Positions 48,836 through 56,680 of a DNA stretch of 64,000 nucleotides are shown here, in pieces (the first letter of the stretch is position 1; every line of letters begins with the position of its first letter). Where the stretch lies: positions 62,001-126,000 of the forward strand of contig NZ_JABBXA010000024.1 of assembly GCF_014161445.1 (NCBI RefSeq). Reading direction: 5' to 3'. This stretch comes from Microbispora sp. H13382. GTDB lineage: Bacteria; Actinomycetota; Actinomycetes; Streptosporangiales; Streptosporangiaceae. The notes under the pieces are model-generated. The model saw only the letters and a list, made by a program, of their open reading frames with translations, made no database searches and was not told the origin of the DNA. A program made the translations under genes and the position numbers.

Positions 48836-50404
48836 ATGCCCGGCAACACCTCGACCCACGATTGGTGGCGCGGGGCCGCGATCTACCAGGTCTACCTGCG
48901 CAGCTTCGCCGACGGGAACGGCGACGGGACGGGCGACCTGGCGGGGCTGCGGTCGCGCCTGCCGTACCTGGCGGACCTCGGCGCCGACGCCATCTGGCTG
49001 AATCCGTGGTATCCCTCGCCCATGGCCGACGGCGGTTACGACGTCGCCGACTATCGCAGCATCGAGCCGGTCTTCGGCACCCTCGCCGAGGCGGAGAAGC
49101 TGATCGAGGAAGCCCACGGCCTGGGCATCCGTACGATCGTGGACGTCGTCCCCAACCACGCGTCCGACCAGCACGCCTGGTTCCAGGAGGCCCTGGCGGC
49201 CGGTCCCGGTTCGGAGGCCCGGGAGCGGTTCTGGTTCCGCCCCGGCGTCGGCGACGGCCCGCCGAACGGCTGGCGGTCGATCTTCGGCGGCCCGGCCTGG
49301 ACGCGGGTGCCGGACGGCGAGTGGTACCTCCACCTGTTCGCCCCCGAGCAGCCCGACTTCAACTGGAACAACCCGGCCGTACGCCAGGAGTTCCTGGACG
49401 TGCTGCGGTTCTGGTTCGACCGTGGCGTGGACGGCGTCCGCATCGACTCGGCGGCCGTCCTCGTCAAGGACCTCGACAGCGTGGAGGAGTCGTACACCGA
49501 CCACGACGGCGTCCACGAGATCTACCGCGAGTGGCGGCGGGTGTCCGACTCCTACGGCGGGCGGATCCTCATCGGGGAGGTGTGGCTGCCCGACCAGGAG
49601 CGGTTCGCGAACTACCTGCGCCCGGACGAGCTCCACACGGCCTTCAACTTCGACTTCCTGTCGAGCGCGTGGGAGCCGGCCGCGCTGCGCCGCAGCATCG
49701 ACCTGACCCTCGCCACGCACGTGCCGATCGGCGCACCCGCGACCTGGGTGCTGTCCAACCACGACGTCGCCCGTCCCGTCACCCGGTACGGCCGGGCCGT
49801 CACGTCCTGGGACAACGCCGAACGCCGGGACGGCATGCCGTCCGACCTGGAGCTCGGCCGGCGTCGGGCGAGGGCGGCGGCGCTGCTGGCGATGGCCCTG
49901 CCCGGCAGCGTCTACGTCTACCAGGGGGAGGAGCTCGGCCTGAACGAGGTCGAGGACATCCCCGAGGAGCTCATCGACGACCCGATGTGGGAGCGTTCCG
50001 GCCACACCGTCCGCGGTCGTGATGGTTGCCGGGTGCCGCTGCCGTGGTCGGGGGAGGAGCCGCCGTTCGGCTACAGCACGGGCGAGCCCTGGCTGCCCCA
50101 GCCGGCGGGCTGGCGCGACCTCACGGTCGATGCCCAGCAGGCCGACCCGGACTCCATGCTCTGCCTCTACCGCTCGGCCCTGCGCCTGCGGCGCGAGCTG
50201 CTCGGCGACGGCACGCTGACCTGGCTGCCGACCGGAAACGACGTGATCGCGTTCCGGCGCGACTCCGGGCTGGTCTGCGTGGTGAACCTCGGCGCCGAGA
50301 CTGTTCCGTTCCCCGTCCAGGGCTCGGCCCTGCTGGCCAGCGGCCCGATCGACGGAGACCTGCTCCCGTCCGACACCGCGGTCTGGATCCTGGAGGCCCG
50401 ATGA
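48836..50404 (+). CDS. GH13 family alpha-glucosidase (cytoplasmic)
   Basis: Alpha-amylase-superfamily glycoside hydrolase of 522 residues without a signal peptide. The catalytic triad is D204 (VDGVRIDSA), E248 (LIGEVW) and D310 (LSNHD); region I VDVVPNHAS is at 102-110. Length and motifs fit exo-acting alpha-glucosidases of the GH13 oligosaccharide group rather than endo-amylases. With the importer and GH87 enzymes it would split imported alpha-1,3-linked oligosaccharides such as nigerose to glucose. AAGGAG precedes ATG 48836 and the stop overlaps the next gene as ATGA. Confidence 0.93.
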   Translation: MPGNTSTHDWWRGAAIYQVYLRSFADGNGDGTGDLAGLRSRLPYLADLGADAIWLNPWYPSPMADGGYDVADYRSIEPVFGTLAEAEKLIEEAHGLGIRTIVDVVPNHASDQHAWFQEALAAGPGSEARERFWFRPGVGDGPPNGWRSIFGGPAWTRVPDGEWYLHLFAPEQPDFNWNNPAVRQEFLDVLRFWFDRGVDGVRIDSAAVLVKDLDSVEESYTDHDGVHEIYREWRRVSDSYGGRILIGEVWLPDQERFANYLRPDELHTAFNFDFLSSAWEPAALRRSIDLTLATHVPIGAPATWVLSNHDVARPVTRYGRAVTSWDNAERRDGMPSDLELGRRRARAAALLAMALPGSVYVYQGEELGLNEVEDIPEELIDDPMWERSGHTVRGRDGCRVPLPWSGEEPPFGYSTGEPWLPQPAGWRDLTVDAQQADPDSMLCLYRSALRLRRELLGDGTLTWLPTGNDVIAFRRDSGLVCVVNLGAETVPFPVQGSALLASGPIDGDLLPSDTAVWILEAR

Positions 50405-52374
50405 GAATTCTGCTGGCGGCCGTCGCCGTCACCGGGCTCGTGGCAGTGCAGGCCCCGGCGTCCGCCTCGGCGAAGGCGCCCGTCGTGACCCGGGCCGCCC
50501 TCGACCCGGCTCTCGTCGCCGGGCGCGGGGCCGACGTCGACTTCGCCGAGCAGGAGGCGGAGAACGCCGCCACGAACGGGACGGTCATCGGCCCCGGCCG
50601 CGACGCGTACACGCTGCCGGCGGAGGCGTCGGGCCGTAAGGCGGTGCGGCTGACCCCCGGGCAGTACGTCGAGTTCACGCTGCCGAAGGCGGCCAACGCG
50701 ATCACGGTGCGCTACAGCATCCCGGACGCTCCCGGGGGCGGCGGCATCACCGCGCCGCTCGACGTCGCGGTGAACGGCCGCAAGCAGGCCACCATGACCC
50801 TCACGTCGCAGTACGCCTGGCTCTACAACCAGTATCCGTTCTCCAACGACCCGGGCGCCGGGCTGCTGCACCCCGACTGGTGGATCACCGAGTGCTCCTG
50901 CGTGCCGGCCGCCACCACTCCCACACCGGAGATCGCCAAGCCGTTCCGCCCGAACCACTTCTACGACGAGCAGCGCCTCCTGCTCGGCCGTACGTACCGG
51001 GCGGGTGACACCGTGCGGCTGACGGTCCCGGCGGGGAGCAACGCCGAATGGACGGTCGTCGACCTGCTCGACTCGCACCTCGTCGGCCCGCCGCGGGTGG
51101 AGGTCGTCGCCGCGAACGTGCTGGCCTTCGGCGCCGACCCCACCGGCAGGCGCGACTCCGCCGGGGCGATCGACAAGGCGATCGCCTTCGCCAAGCGCAC
51201 GCGCCTGAAGGTCTACATCCCGCCGGGCACCTACCAGGTGAACCGTCACATCCTCGTGGACAACGTGACGATCACCGGCGCCGGCAGCTGGTACACGATC
51301 ATCAAGGGCCGTCAGACCGATCTGGGCGCCCCGGCCCCGGACGGCTCGGTGCACACCGGAGTCGGGTTCTACGGCAAGGACGCCGCGGCCGGGGGCAGCC
51401 GCAACGTCCACCTGTCCGGCTTCGCCATCGAGGGCGACGTACGGGAACGCATCGACACCGACCAGGTCAACGGCGTCGGCGGCGCGATGAGCGACTCGAC
51501 CATCGACGGGCTCCACATCCGCCACACCAAGGTCGGCATGTGGTTCGACGGCCCGATGCGGAACATCAAGATCACCAATAACGTGATCGTCGACCAGATC
51601 GCGGACGGGCTTAACTTCCACACCGGCGTGACCGACTCCGTCGTGTCGGGCAACCTCTTCCGCAACACCGGCGACGACGCCCTCGCCCTCTGGTCCGACA
51701 GGACCGCCGACGCGCGCAACACGATCGACCACAACACCGTGCAGACGCCCGTGCTGGCCAACGGCATCGCGATCTACGGCGGCACGGACAACACGGTCGC
51801 GAACAATCTGATCGCGGACCCGATCAGGGAGGGCAGCGCCATCCAGATCGGCTCCCGGTTCGGCGCCGAGCCGTTCACCGGCAGGCTCCGCATCACCGGC
51901 AACACCACCGTCCGCGCCGGCACCTTCGAGCTGAACTGGAGGATCGGCCTGGGGGCCGTCTGGTTCTACGCCCTGGAGAAGGACATCGACGCCGACATCG
52001 AGGTCAGCGGCGACCACTATCTGGACAGCACGTACAACGCGATCATGCTCGTCAGTGAGTGGTCGGTGAAGGACCTGTACGCGATCCCGAAGGTCCGGTT
52101 CAGGGACATCCGGGTCGACGGCACGGGCACCTCCGTGGTCAGCGCCCGCGTGAAGGGCTCGGCGTCCTTCCAGAACGTGGACGCCCGCAACGTCGGCGCG
52201 GTCGGGGTCAACAACTGCGGCGCCTTCAACTTCCCGCCCACCGGTTCCGAGTTCTCCCTGACCGACCTCGGCGGCAACGACGGCGGCTGGCTCGCTCCCT
52301 GGATGCTGCCCAACACCATCACCTGCGACGACCGCCCCCCAGTCGTCCCCCCACCCCCGCCGTCCCCGTGGTGA
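50401..52374 (+). CDS. Secreted GH87-type alpha-1,3-glucanase, C-terminally shortened
   Basis: Exported protein of 657 residues, paralogue of the 944-residue enzyme. Signal peptide about 1-24 (MRILLAAVAVTGLVAVQAPA), CBM35-like domain about 38-185 and beta-helix domain about 195-640. D402 (IADGLNFH) and D425-D426 (NTGDD) keep the GH87 catalytic spacing. It ends abruptly in the linker PPVVPPPPPSPW with no binding domain after it, unlike its paralogue, suggesting loss of a C-terminal module. It overlaps the GH13 gene by ATGA, so this secreted enzyme and the cytoplasmic glucosidase are made from one mRNA. Confidence 0.87.
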   Translation: MRILLAAVAVTGLVAVQAPASASAKAPVVTRAALDPALVAGRGADVDFAEQEAENAATNGTVIGPGRDAYTLPAEASGRKAVRLTPGQYVEFTLPKAANAITVRYSIPDAPGGGGITAPLDVAVNGRKQATMTLTSQYAWLYNQYPFSNDPGAGLLHPDWWITECSCVPAATTPTPEIAKPFRPNHFYDEQRLLLGRTYRAGDTVRLTVPAGSNAEWTVVDLLDSHLVGPPRVEVVAANVLAFGADPTGRRDSAGAIDKAIAFAKRTRLKVYIPPGTYQVNRHILVDNVTITGAGSWYTIIKGRQTDLGAPAPDGSVHTGVGFYGKDAAAGGSRNVHLSGFAIEGDVRERIDTDQVNGVGGAMSDSTIDGLHIRHTKVGMWFDGPMRNIKITNNVIVDQIADGLNFHTGVTDSVVSGNLFRNTGDDALALWSDRTADARNTIDHNTVQTPVLANGIAIYGGTDNTVANNLIADPIREGSAIQIGSRFGAEPFTGRLRITGNTTVRAGTFELNWRIGLGAVWFYALEKDIDADIEVSGDHYLDSTYNAIMLVSEWSVKDLYAIPKVRFRDIRVDGTGTSVVSARVKGSASFQNVDARNVGAVGVNNCGAFNFPPTGSEFSLTDLGGNDGGWLAPWMLPNTITCDDRPPVVPPPPPSPW

Positions 52375-52395
52375 ACGTGCCGTACGGCGGCCGAC

Positions 52396-52432
52396 CCGCG
52401 GTCCGGGCCCAGCGGCGGGCCCCGGACCGCGG
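52396..52432. terminator. Stem-loop at the end of the glucan operon
   Basis: CCGCGGTCCGG (52396-52406) pairs with CCGGACCGCGG (52422-52432); four more G/C pairs extend it with one bulge. Its right arm overlaps the broken end of a DUF397 remnant read from the opposite strand. Confidence 0.65.
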
Positions 52433-52571
52433 TGACGCCGCCGAGGACGGCCACCTGTACGTAGTGGCCGGCGTTGCACCTTGAGGAGATACGCCAGTCG
52501 GCCAAGGTGAAGGGTTTCACCGGCACAGCCGGGAAGCCCCTCACCCGGTCGCACGCCGGATGACGCTTCAT
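52416..52571 (-). pseudogene. 3'-truncated DUF397 gene
   Basis: Read on the minus strand from ATG 52571, which overlaps the stop of the intact DUF397 gene upstream (ATGA), the frame gives MKRHPACDR, then FTLADWRISSRCNAGHYVQV and AVLGGVTAVRG. This is the first two thirds of a DUF397 protein. It then runs into unrelated sequence at the point where intact copies have RDSKD. The break lies at the junction with the GH87 gene end. Confidence 0.65.
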
Positions 52572-52774
52572 GGCAGGTCGAAGACCCCGTCCTTGACGCC
52601 CTGCACGAAGGCGCTCCACTCCTCAGCCGTGAAAGCAAGCACGGGACCACCGTCCCTCTGCTTGCCGTCACGCACGCCGACCCATCCCTTCTCGAATGCC
52701 ACTTGGACGCAGTTGCCGCCGTTGCAAACCACCTGGTGCCAGACGACATCGCCGAACAGAGGTGGGTCCGCCAT
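52568..52774 (-). CDS. DUF397 protein
   Basis: A 68-residue DUF397 protein: WHQVVCNGGNCVQVAFEKGW, VGVRDGKQRDGGPVLAF and W-SAFVQGVKDGVFD. It lies downstream of an Scr1-type regulator gene and another DUF397 gene on the same strand and presumably belongs to that regulator set. It overlaps a broken third copy. Its function as a small partner protein is inferred from the family. Confidence 0.9.
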   Translation of the reverse strand: MADPPLFGDVVWHQVVCNGGNCVQVAFEKGWVGVRDGKQRDGGPVLAFTAEEWSAFVQGVKDGVFDLP

Positions 52775-52896
52775 GGGCTCTCCCGGATAGAAGTTCGTCT
52801 GGAGAAGGAAGCTCGCGCCGGAATTATACCTTTGTGGTGTTTGCGTCCAATATTGTCTGCGGTGGTTAGGTTGTGCTCGCCGATGCCCGGAGATCG

Positions 52897-53109
52897 TCAG
52901 GGCCGGTCAAGGTTGCCGGCTTTCACCGCGTCAAGGAAACCCCTCCATTGATTAGATGTGAAGGACAGGACGGGTCCTGTCAGGTCTTTCGAGTCGCGCA
53001 TGGCAACGACGCCGTCTCCGAACGCGACCTGGACGCAACTGCCTCCGTTGCAGCGCGAAGAGATACGCCACTCCGGCGGGAAAGTGGGCGAGTCTTTCGT
53101 TGATTCCAT
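52897..53109 (-). CDS. DUF397 protein
   Basis: A 70-residue DUF397 protein with the full family pattern (WRISSRCNGGSCVQVAFGDG, VVAMRDSKDLTGPVLSF, W-RGFLDAVKAG). It is the copy nearest to the Scr1-type regulator gene, from which it is 113 bp away, unlike the usual overlap. It is more similar to the truncated copy than to the one between, judged from WRISSRCN. GC at the 5' end is lower than in neighbouring genes. Confidence 0.9.
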   Translation of the reverse strand: MESTKDSPTFPPEWRISSRCNGGSCVQVAFGDGVVAMRDSKDLTGPVLSFTSNQWRGFLDAVKAGNLDRP

Positions 53110-53222
53110 AGAGACTCCCGTGATATCGCTGTACTCTCGCTCCTGCCACTGAAGTGAGTACTGCGACCGCCCAGGTGATCCCGACAGTCAGGGCAGACCG
53201 CTGGCTTTGCCCTACCGGCTCC

Positions 53223-54083
53223 CTATAAGACGTACTTCTGGCAGGCCTCCGCGATGCGCTCAAGTGAGTCGTCGGGGCTCAACGCGACGGCCCGGATCTG
53301 GTCAACGGCCTCGCGATAAGTGCCGAGCTCCTCGGACTTCTCCAGGTATTCGGAGTGGGTCAGCAACTCGAGATGCACGACGTTCGGCATGGTCTTATCC
53401 GCGATCTCGAAGAAGACGAACGGGCTGCCGGCACCCATGTACGCCCCGGCCTCGAAGGGGATCACTTGCACAATCACCCGGCGTGACCTCGCCAGCTCGA
53501 GTACCTTTTCCAACTGCTGGCGCATGACCGTGGTTCCACCGACCCTCCGGTGCAGGACCGCCTCGTCGATGAAGGTCCAGTAGCGGGGCGGAGTCGCTCC
53601 TGACAGGAGTTGCTGGCGTTTCATCCTGGCCTCGACCCTGCGCTCCAGTACATCGGGGTGGATCCGCGGCAGCATCCTGCCGACGAGGGCCCGGGCGTAA
53701 TCCTCCGTCTGTAGCAGACCCGGGATATGCGCGATCTGGAACTCCGTGATCGACGCCGCCGCCGATTCGAGGTCCATGTAGGTGTAGATGGCGTCGTCGC
53801 CGAGGTCGCCCCACTCCTGTTTGAGGCCCGGCTGACGTGACTCGCGCGCCAGAGCCATCAACTGCGACACGACGTTCTCGTCGGTCACGTTGTAGAGGCG
53901 ACAGAGATCACGTACGTCGCGGAGACTCGCGCTTCTCTGTGCGGTCTCTATACGACTGATCTTCGCGGGGCTGCACAGCAGTTCCTGAGCGACCTGTTCC
54001 ACGGTCATGCCGCTTGCGTGCCGTAGCTCGCGGAGACGGCTTGCCAGCTGGCGCCGCCGGAGCGTCAGGTTGGTCCCGGCCAT
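53223..54083 (-). CDS. Scr1-family helix-turn-helix regulator (DUF5753)
   Basis: A 286-residue regulator with an N-terminal XRE helix-turn-helix (SGMTVEQVAQELLCSPAKIS at about 24-43, then RIETAQRSAS) and the DUF5753 domain (IPGLLQTEDYARALVGRM at about 128; VQVIPFEAGAYMGAGSPF at about 215). ATG 54083 has AAGGTGA upstream. It is followed by two intact DUF397 genes and one remnant. Its promoter region has a cluster of TTGCCA/TGGCAA half-sites shared with the divergent gene. Confidence 0.92.
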   Translation of the reverse strand: MAGTNLTLRRRQLASRLRELRHASGMTVEQVAQELLCSPAKISRIETAQRSASLRDVRDLCRLYNVTDENVVSQLMALARESRQPGLKQEWGDLGDDAIYTYMDLESAAASITEFQIAHIPGLLQTEDYARALVGRMLPRIHPDVLERRVEARMKRQQLLSGATPPRYWTFIDEAVLHRRVGGTTVMRQQLEKVLELARSRRVIVQVIPFEAGAYMGAGSPFVFFEIADKTMPNVVHLELLTHSEYLEKSEELGTYREAVDQIRAVALSPDDSLERIAEACQKYVL

Positions 54084-54412
54084 AGCGGTCACCTTCTGCG
54101 TACGCGTTCTTGAGGGTGCATCAAAAAGGGCAGCGTAGCATGCCATAGGCAGGTGCCGATGGAAAGAACCAGTGGCAATTGCCAAACGTGGATTGCCACT
54201 GGCAAAGGACGGGTATCAACCAGGCATAAGCCTCAACGTGGCGGCTGGACCAGCCGGTTCCCGAAGGGAGGCGATGCGAATCGGGGGCTCGTCCTTCGCC
54301 CCCTACTGAAATGCGCCGCTGGGCCGATGCTGGCACATCGACCCAGCGCAGACGACCATCCGACCTGCCTGCTCAGCAAAGGGATGATCCCGTGCACTCT
54401 AACAACAAGAAC
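54084..54412. promoter_or_regulatory. Divergent promoter with clustered TTGCCA/TGGCAA sites
   Basis: TGGCAATTGCCA (54173-54184) is a perfect palindrome; TTGCCACTGGCAA (54193-54205) is a second, odd-centred one. CCAGTGGCAA (54169-54178) and TTGCCACTGG (54193-54202) also form a 10-bp inverted repeat. Four half-sites in 33 bp suggest a tight operator. The region is otherwise gene-free. Confidence 0.5.
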
Positions 54413-54721
54413 ATGCGCGCTCCTTCCCTCACGGGGTTACGGATGCGCATCGTCGCCCTCCTTTGGAGGGTGGGCGAGGAGGCGTTCGCCGAAATCGACG
54501 CGTTCGCGTGGGTGCAGCGCTGGGAGATCCGGCGCACCTGGCACACCCACACGTACCGTGACCCGAGGTTCGACGCACTCGCTCCCTGCCGGATCTGTTC
54601 GGCGAAGGGGCGGTGCCCGACCGGCCTGCCGTGCCGTCGCTGCCGGGGGACCGGACGGGTGAACGTGCTCGAACCTCCGTTCTCCCGCAGGCCCGAGCAC
54701 CCGTCGGGCGGACGGGCATGA
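54413..54721 (+). CDS. Small zinc-finger protein, mobile-element-type
   Basis: A 102-residue protein. Residues about 12-50 are helical (RIVALLWRVGEEAFAEIDAF), then a cysteine cluster CRICSAKGRCPTGLPCRRCRG at about 61-81 resembles DnaJ-like zinc ribbons. The start is uncertain: ATG 54413 or the internal ATG 54443, neither with a clear ribosome site. It overlaps the next gene by ATGA. Similar small zinc-ribbon genes precede transfer genes in actinomycete integrative conjugative elements, which is the best context guess. Confidence 0.6.
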   Translation: MRAPSLTGLRMRIVALLWRVGEEAFAEIDAFAWVQRWEIRRTWHTHTYRDPRFDALAPCRICSAKGRCPTGLPCRRCRGTGRVNVLEPPFSRRPEHPSGGRA

Positions 54722-55311
54722 GGCATCCGGTCAGGCGGAACACGCATCTGGTCCTGCGGTTCATCGAACGGGAGACCTCTCCCGTAGCGCGGCCTGGACC
54801 GCTGGTGGTGCTGTGGAGATGGCGCTACGAGACGGTGCTGCTGGTGGGAGGGCCTGCGGTCGTCGTCCTCGCGGTACGCGCGGCGGGCCCGGCCGTCACG
54901 ATCGTCGCCGGCTCCCTGGTCTGCCTGCTCGTCCTGGTCTGGCCGCAGGCCCGGCGGGAGGTAGCGGGCCGATTCTGGTGCGTGGTGACGCCCCACCGCG
55001 TACGGAAGGCCTGCGCCGAGGCGTTGATCGTCAGCCGGCGGGGCAAGCTGCCGGTCATCCTCCGTACGAGGCCGGAGCCGTTCGGCGAGCGCCTGTGGGT
55101 GTGGTGCAGGGCGGGGACCAGCCCGGGAGACCTCGAACAGGCCCGTGACATGATCGCCGCCGCGTGCTGGCTGGCCCGCGAGGTGCGGATCACCAGGGAC
55201 CCGCACCGGACGTCCCTCGTCATCGTGGACGTGCTGCGGCACCCCGGCCGTCCCGTTTCCCGGGAGCCCGCGGAGACCGGCGAGCGGACGCTGACGCGCT
55301 TCAGGCCCTGA
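54718..55311 (+). CDS. Membrane protein resembling part of an actinomycete conjugation locus
   Basis: A 197-residue protein: cytoplasmic N-terminus with WRWRYET, two close membrane helices (about 38-75), then a soluble domain (CVVTPHRVRKACAEALIVSR, RGKLPVILRTRPEPFGERLW, VWCRAGTSPGDLEQARDMIA). The soluble part resembles the region encoded next to, or at the N-terminus of, FtsK-like transfer proteins of pSAM2-type elements. No FtsK ATPase, integrase or replication gene follows, so it looks like a relic or a stand-alone derivative. It is coupled to the zinc-finger gene by ATGA. Confidence 0.6.
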   Translation: MRHPVRRNTHLVLRFIERETSPVARPGPLVVLWRWRYETVLLVGGPAVVVLAVRAAGPAVTIVAGSLVCLLVLVWPQARREVAGRFWCVVTPHRVRKACAEALIVSRRGKLPVILRTRPEPFGERLWVWCRAGTSPGDLEQARDMIAAACWLAREVRITRDPHRTSLVIVDVLRHPGRPVSREPAETGERTLTRFRP

Positions 55312-55329
55312 CGGGGGATACGCGAGAAG

Positions 55330-55758
55330 TCAGGCAGGGGGCTTCTCGGCGGCCGCGACGGTGGACAGTTCGACCGTGCAGAACGCGCAGCGCCGGGCGT
55401 CGACGGGGATGTCCGACAGGCACTCGGGACACTTCTTCTCCGTGGCCTCCTTGTCCCGGTCGAAGAGGCTCAGGAAACGGGTCATGGGCAGGACGACCAG
55501 CCAGTAGACGACGGCCGCGACGATCAGGAACGTCAGCAGGTGATTGATGAAGTCGCCGTATTTGAACACCGCGCCGTTGACGGTGAACGTGTAGCTGGAG
55601 AAGTCGGGCTGTTTGCCGCCGGTGATGGCCGCGATCAGGGGGGTGATCAGGTCCTGTACGAGGGCCTGGATGAGCCCGCTGAACGTCGCGCCCACGACGA
55701 CGGCGACAGCGAGCTCCACCAGGTTGCCCCGCATGATGAACTTCTTGAATCCGCTCAT
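55330..55758 (-). CDS. mscL: Large-conductance mechanosensitive channel MscL with C-terminal zinc ribbon
   Basis: Osmotic safety-valve channel of 142 residues. The N-terminal signature MSGFKKFIMRGNLVELAVAV and the first pore helix, then a periplasmic loop around TGGKQPDFSSYTFTVNGAVF and the second helix are those of MscL. The C-terminus adds a CPEC...CAFC zinc-ribbon motif after the usual cytoplasmic helix, an extension common in actinomycetes. ATG 55758 gives the family N-terminus; an in-frame ATG 36 bp upstream is possible. It stands alone, divergent from the methyltransferase gene. Confidence 0.93.
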   Translation of the reverse strand: MSGFKKFIMRGNLVELAVAVVVGATFSGLIQALVQDLITPLIAAITGGKQPDFSSYTFTVNGAVFKYGDFINHLLTFLIVAAVVYWLVVLPMTRFLSLFDRDKEATEKKCPECLSDIPVDARRCAFCTVELSTVAAAEKPPA

Positions 55759-55869
55759 GGGAAACGAGGTATCCGGTTTTGCCTTCCCCATGCAAGGGGT
55801 TGACCGGTCGAAATCACTCTCAAGCGTGCCACGATGAGGTGGAGAGCCGGCCGGGGGAAGGGGAGGGCG

Positions 55870-56538
55870 TTGCAGGACCGATCGGGAGGTCTCATTGACG
55901 ATGCCGGCGATCCGTTCACCGGCCGGCGTCCGACCAGTCATGAACGGCTGACGGGCCTGCCCTGGGACGCGTCGTACCACGAGGGCCCCGCGCCGTGGGA
56001 CATCGGCCGGCCGCAGCCGGCCATGGTGCGCCTCGCCGCCGAAGGCGGATTCACCGGGGCGGTTCTCGACGCGGGCTGCGGGACCGGGGAGAACGCCCTT
56101 CACGTCGCCTCGCTGGGATTGCCGGTCCTGGGCGTCGACGTGGCGGAGACGGCACTGGCGATCGCCCGGGCGAAGGCCGGCGATCGGGGCGTGGAGGCCG
56201 AGTTCGCCGAGGCCGACGCGTTGCGCCTGGAGCGTCTTGGGCGCAGGTTCGACACGGTGCTGGACTGCGGGCTGTTCCACACCTTCGACGGTGGGGAGCG
56301 GTCCGCCTATGTGGCGAGTCTCGCGTCGGTGACCGAGCACGGCGGCACTCTGTATGTGCTGTGCTTCAGCGACGACGGCTCCGATACGGGCCCGCACCCC
56401 GTCAGCCGGGAGGATCTGAGAGCGGCGTTCGACCTCGTCGACGGATGGAGGGTCGTCGCCATCGAGCCGGACCGGATCCAGACGCGATACCACGACGACG
56501 GGGCACCGGCCTGGCTCGCGACGATCAAGCGGCACTAG
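55870..56538 (+). CDS. Class I SAM-dependent methyltransferase
   Basis: Methyltransferase of 222 residues. Motif I VLDAGCGTGENALHVA lies at about 60-75, motif II region VDVAETALAIARAKA after it and an FDTVLDCGLFHTF motif IV. The PWDIG start and small size resemble thiopurine/TehB-type small-molecule methyltransferases. TTG 55870 is chosen for its strong GGGGAAGGGGAGGG ribosome tract; ATG 55834 would add 12 residues with no such signal. Substrate unknown. It converges on the kinase gene. Confidence 0.88.
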   Translation: MQDRSGGLIDDAGDPFTGRRPTSHERLTGLPWDASYHEGPAPWDIGRPQPAMVRLAAEGGFTGAVLDAGCGTGENALHVASLGLPVLGVDVAETALAIARAKAGDRGVEAEFAEADALRLERLGRRFDTVLDCGLFHTFDGGERSAYVASLASVTEHGGTLYVLCFSDDGSDTGPHPVSREDLRAAFDLVDGWRVVAIEPDRIQTRYHDDGAPAWLATIKRH

Positions 56539-56664
56539 ACGCCGGAGGGCCGGGCGTCGTCGGCCGGCCCACGCCGCAGTGGACGATTGTTTCGGTCGCG
56601 GTACGGACGCTTATCGGACGCGGCCCGACTTACGGTCCTGACCAAACGCAACAGACGGTTGTTC

Positions 56665-56678
56665 TGGGAGCGCTCCCA
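56665..56678. promoter_or_regulatory. CebR-type operator box beyond the kinase gene
   Basis: TGGGAGCGCTCCCA, a perfect 14-bp palindrome, ends 2 bp before the kinase stop codon, in the 142-bp region between convergent genes. It equals the known CebR consensus of Streptomyces and the core of the box at 59189-59202 before the lacI gene. Confidence 0.7.
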
Positions 56679-56680
56679 TT

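Noticed and set aside
56665-56678. Reading the CebR-type box after the kinase gene as a simple terminator
   Set aside because: The palindrome has no loop, would give only a short stem with four unpaired bases, and exactly matches an operator consensus that recurs at the operon promoter.
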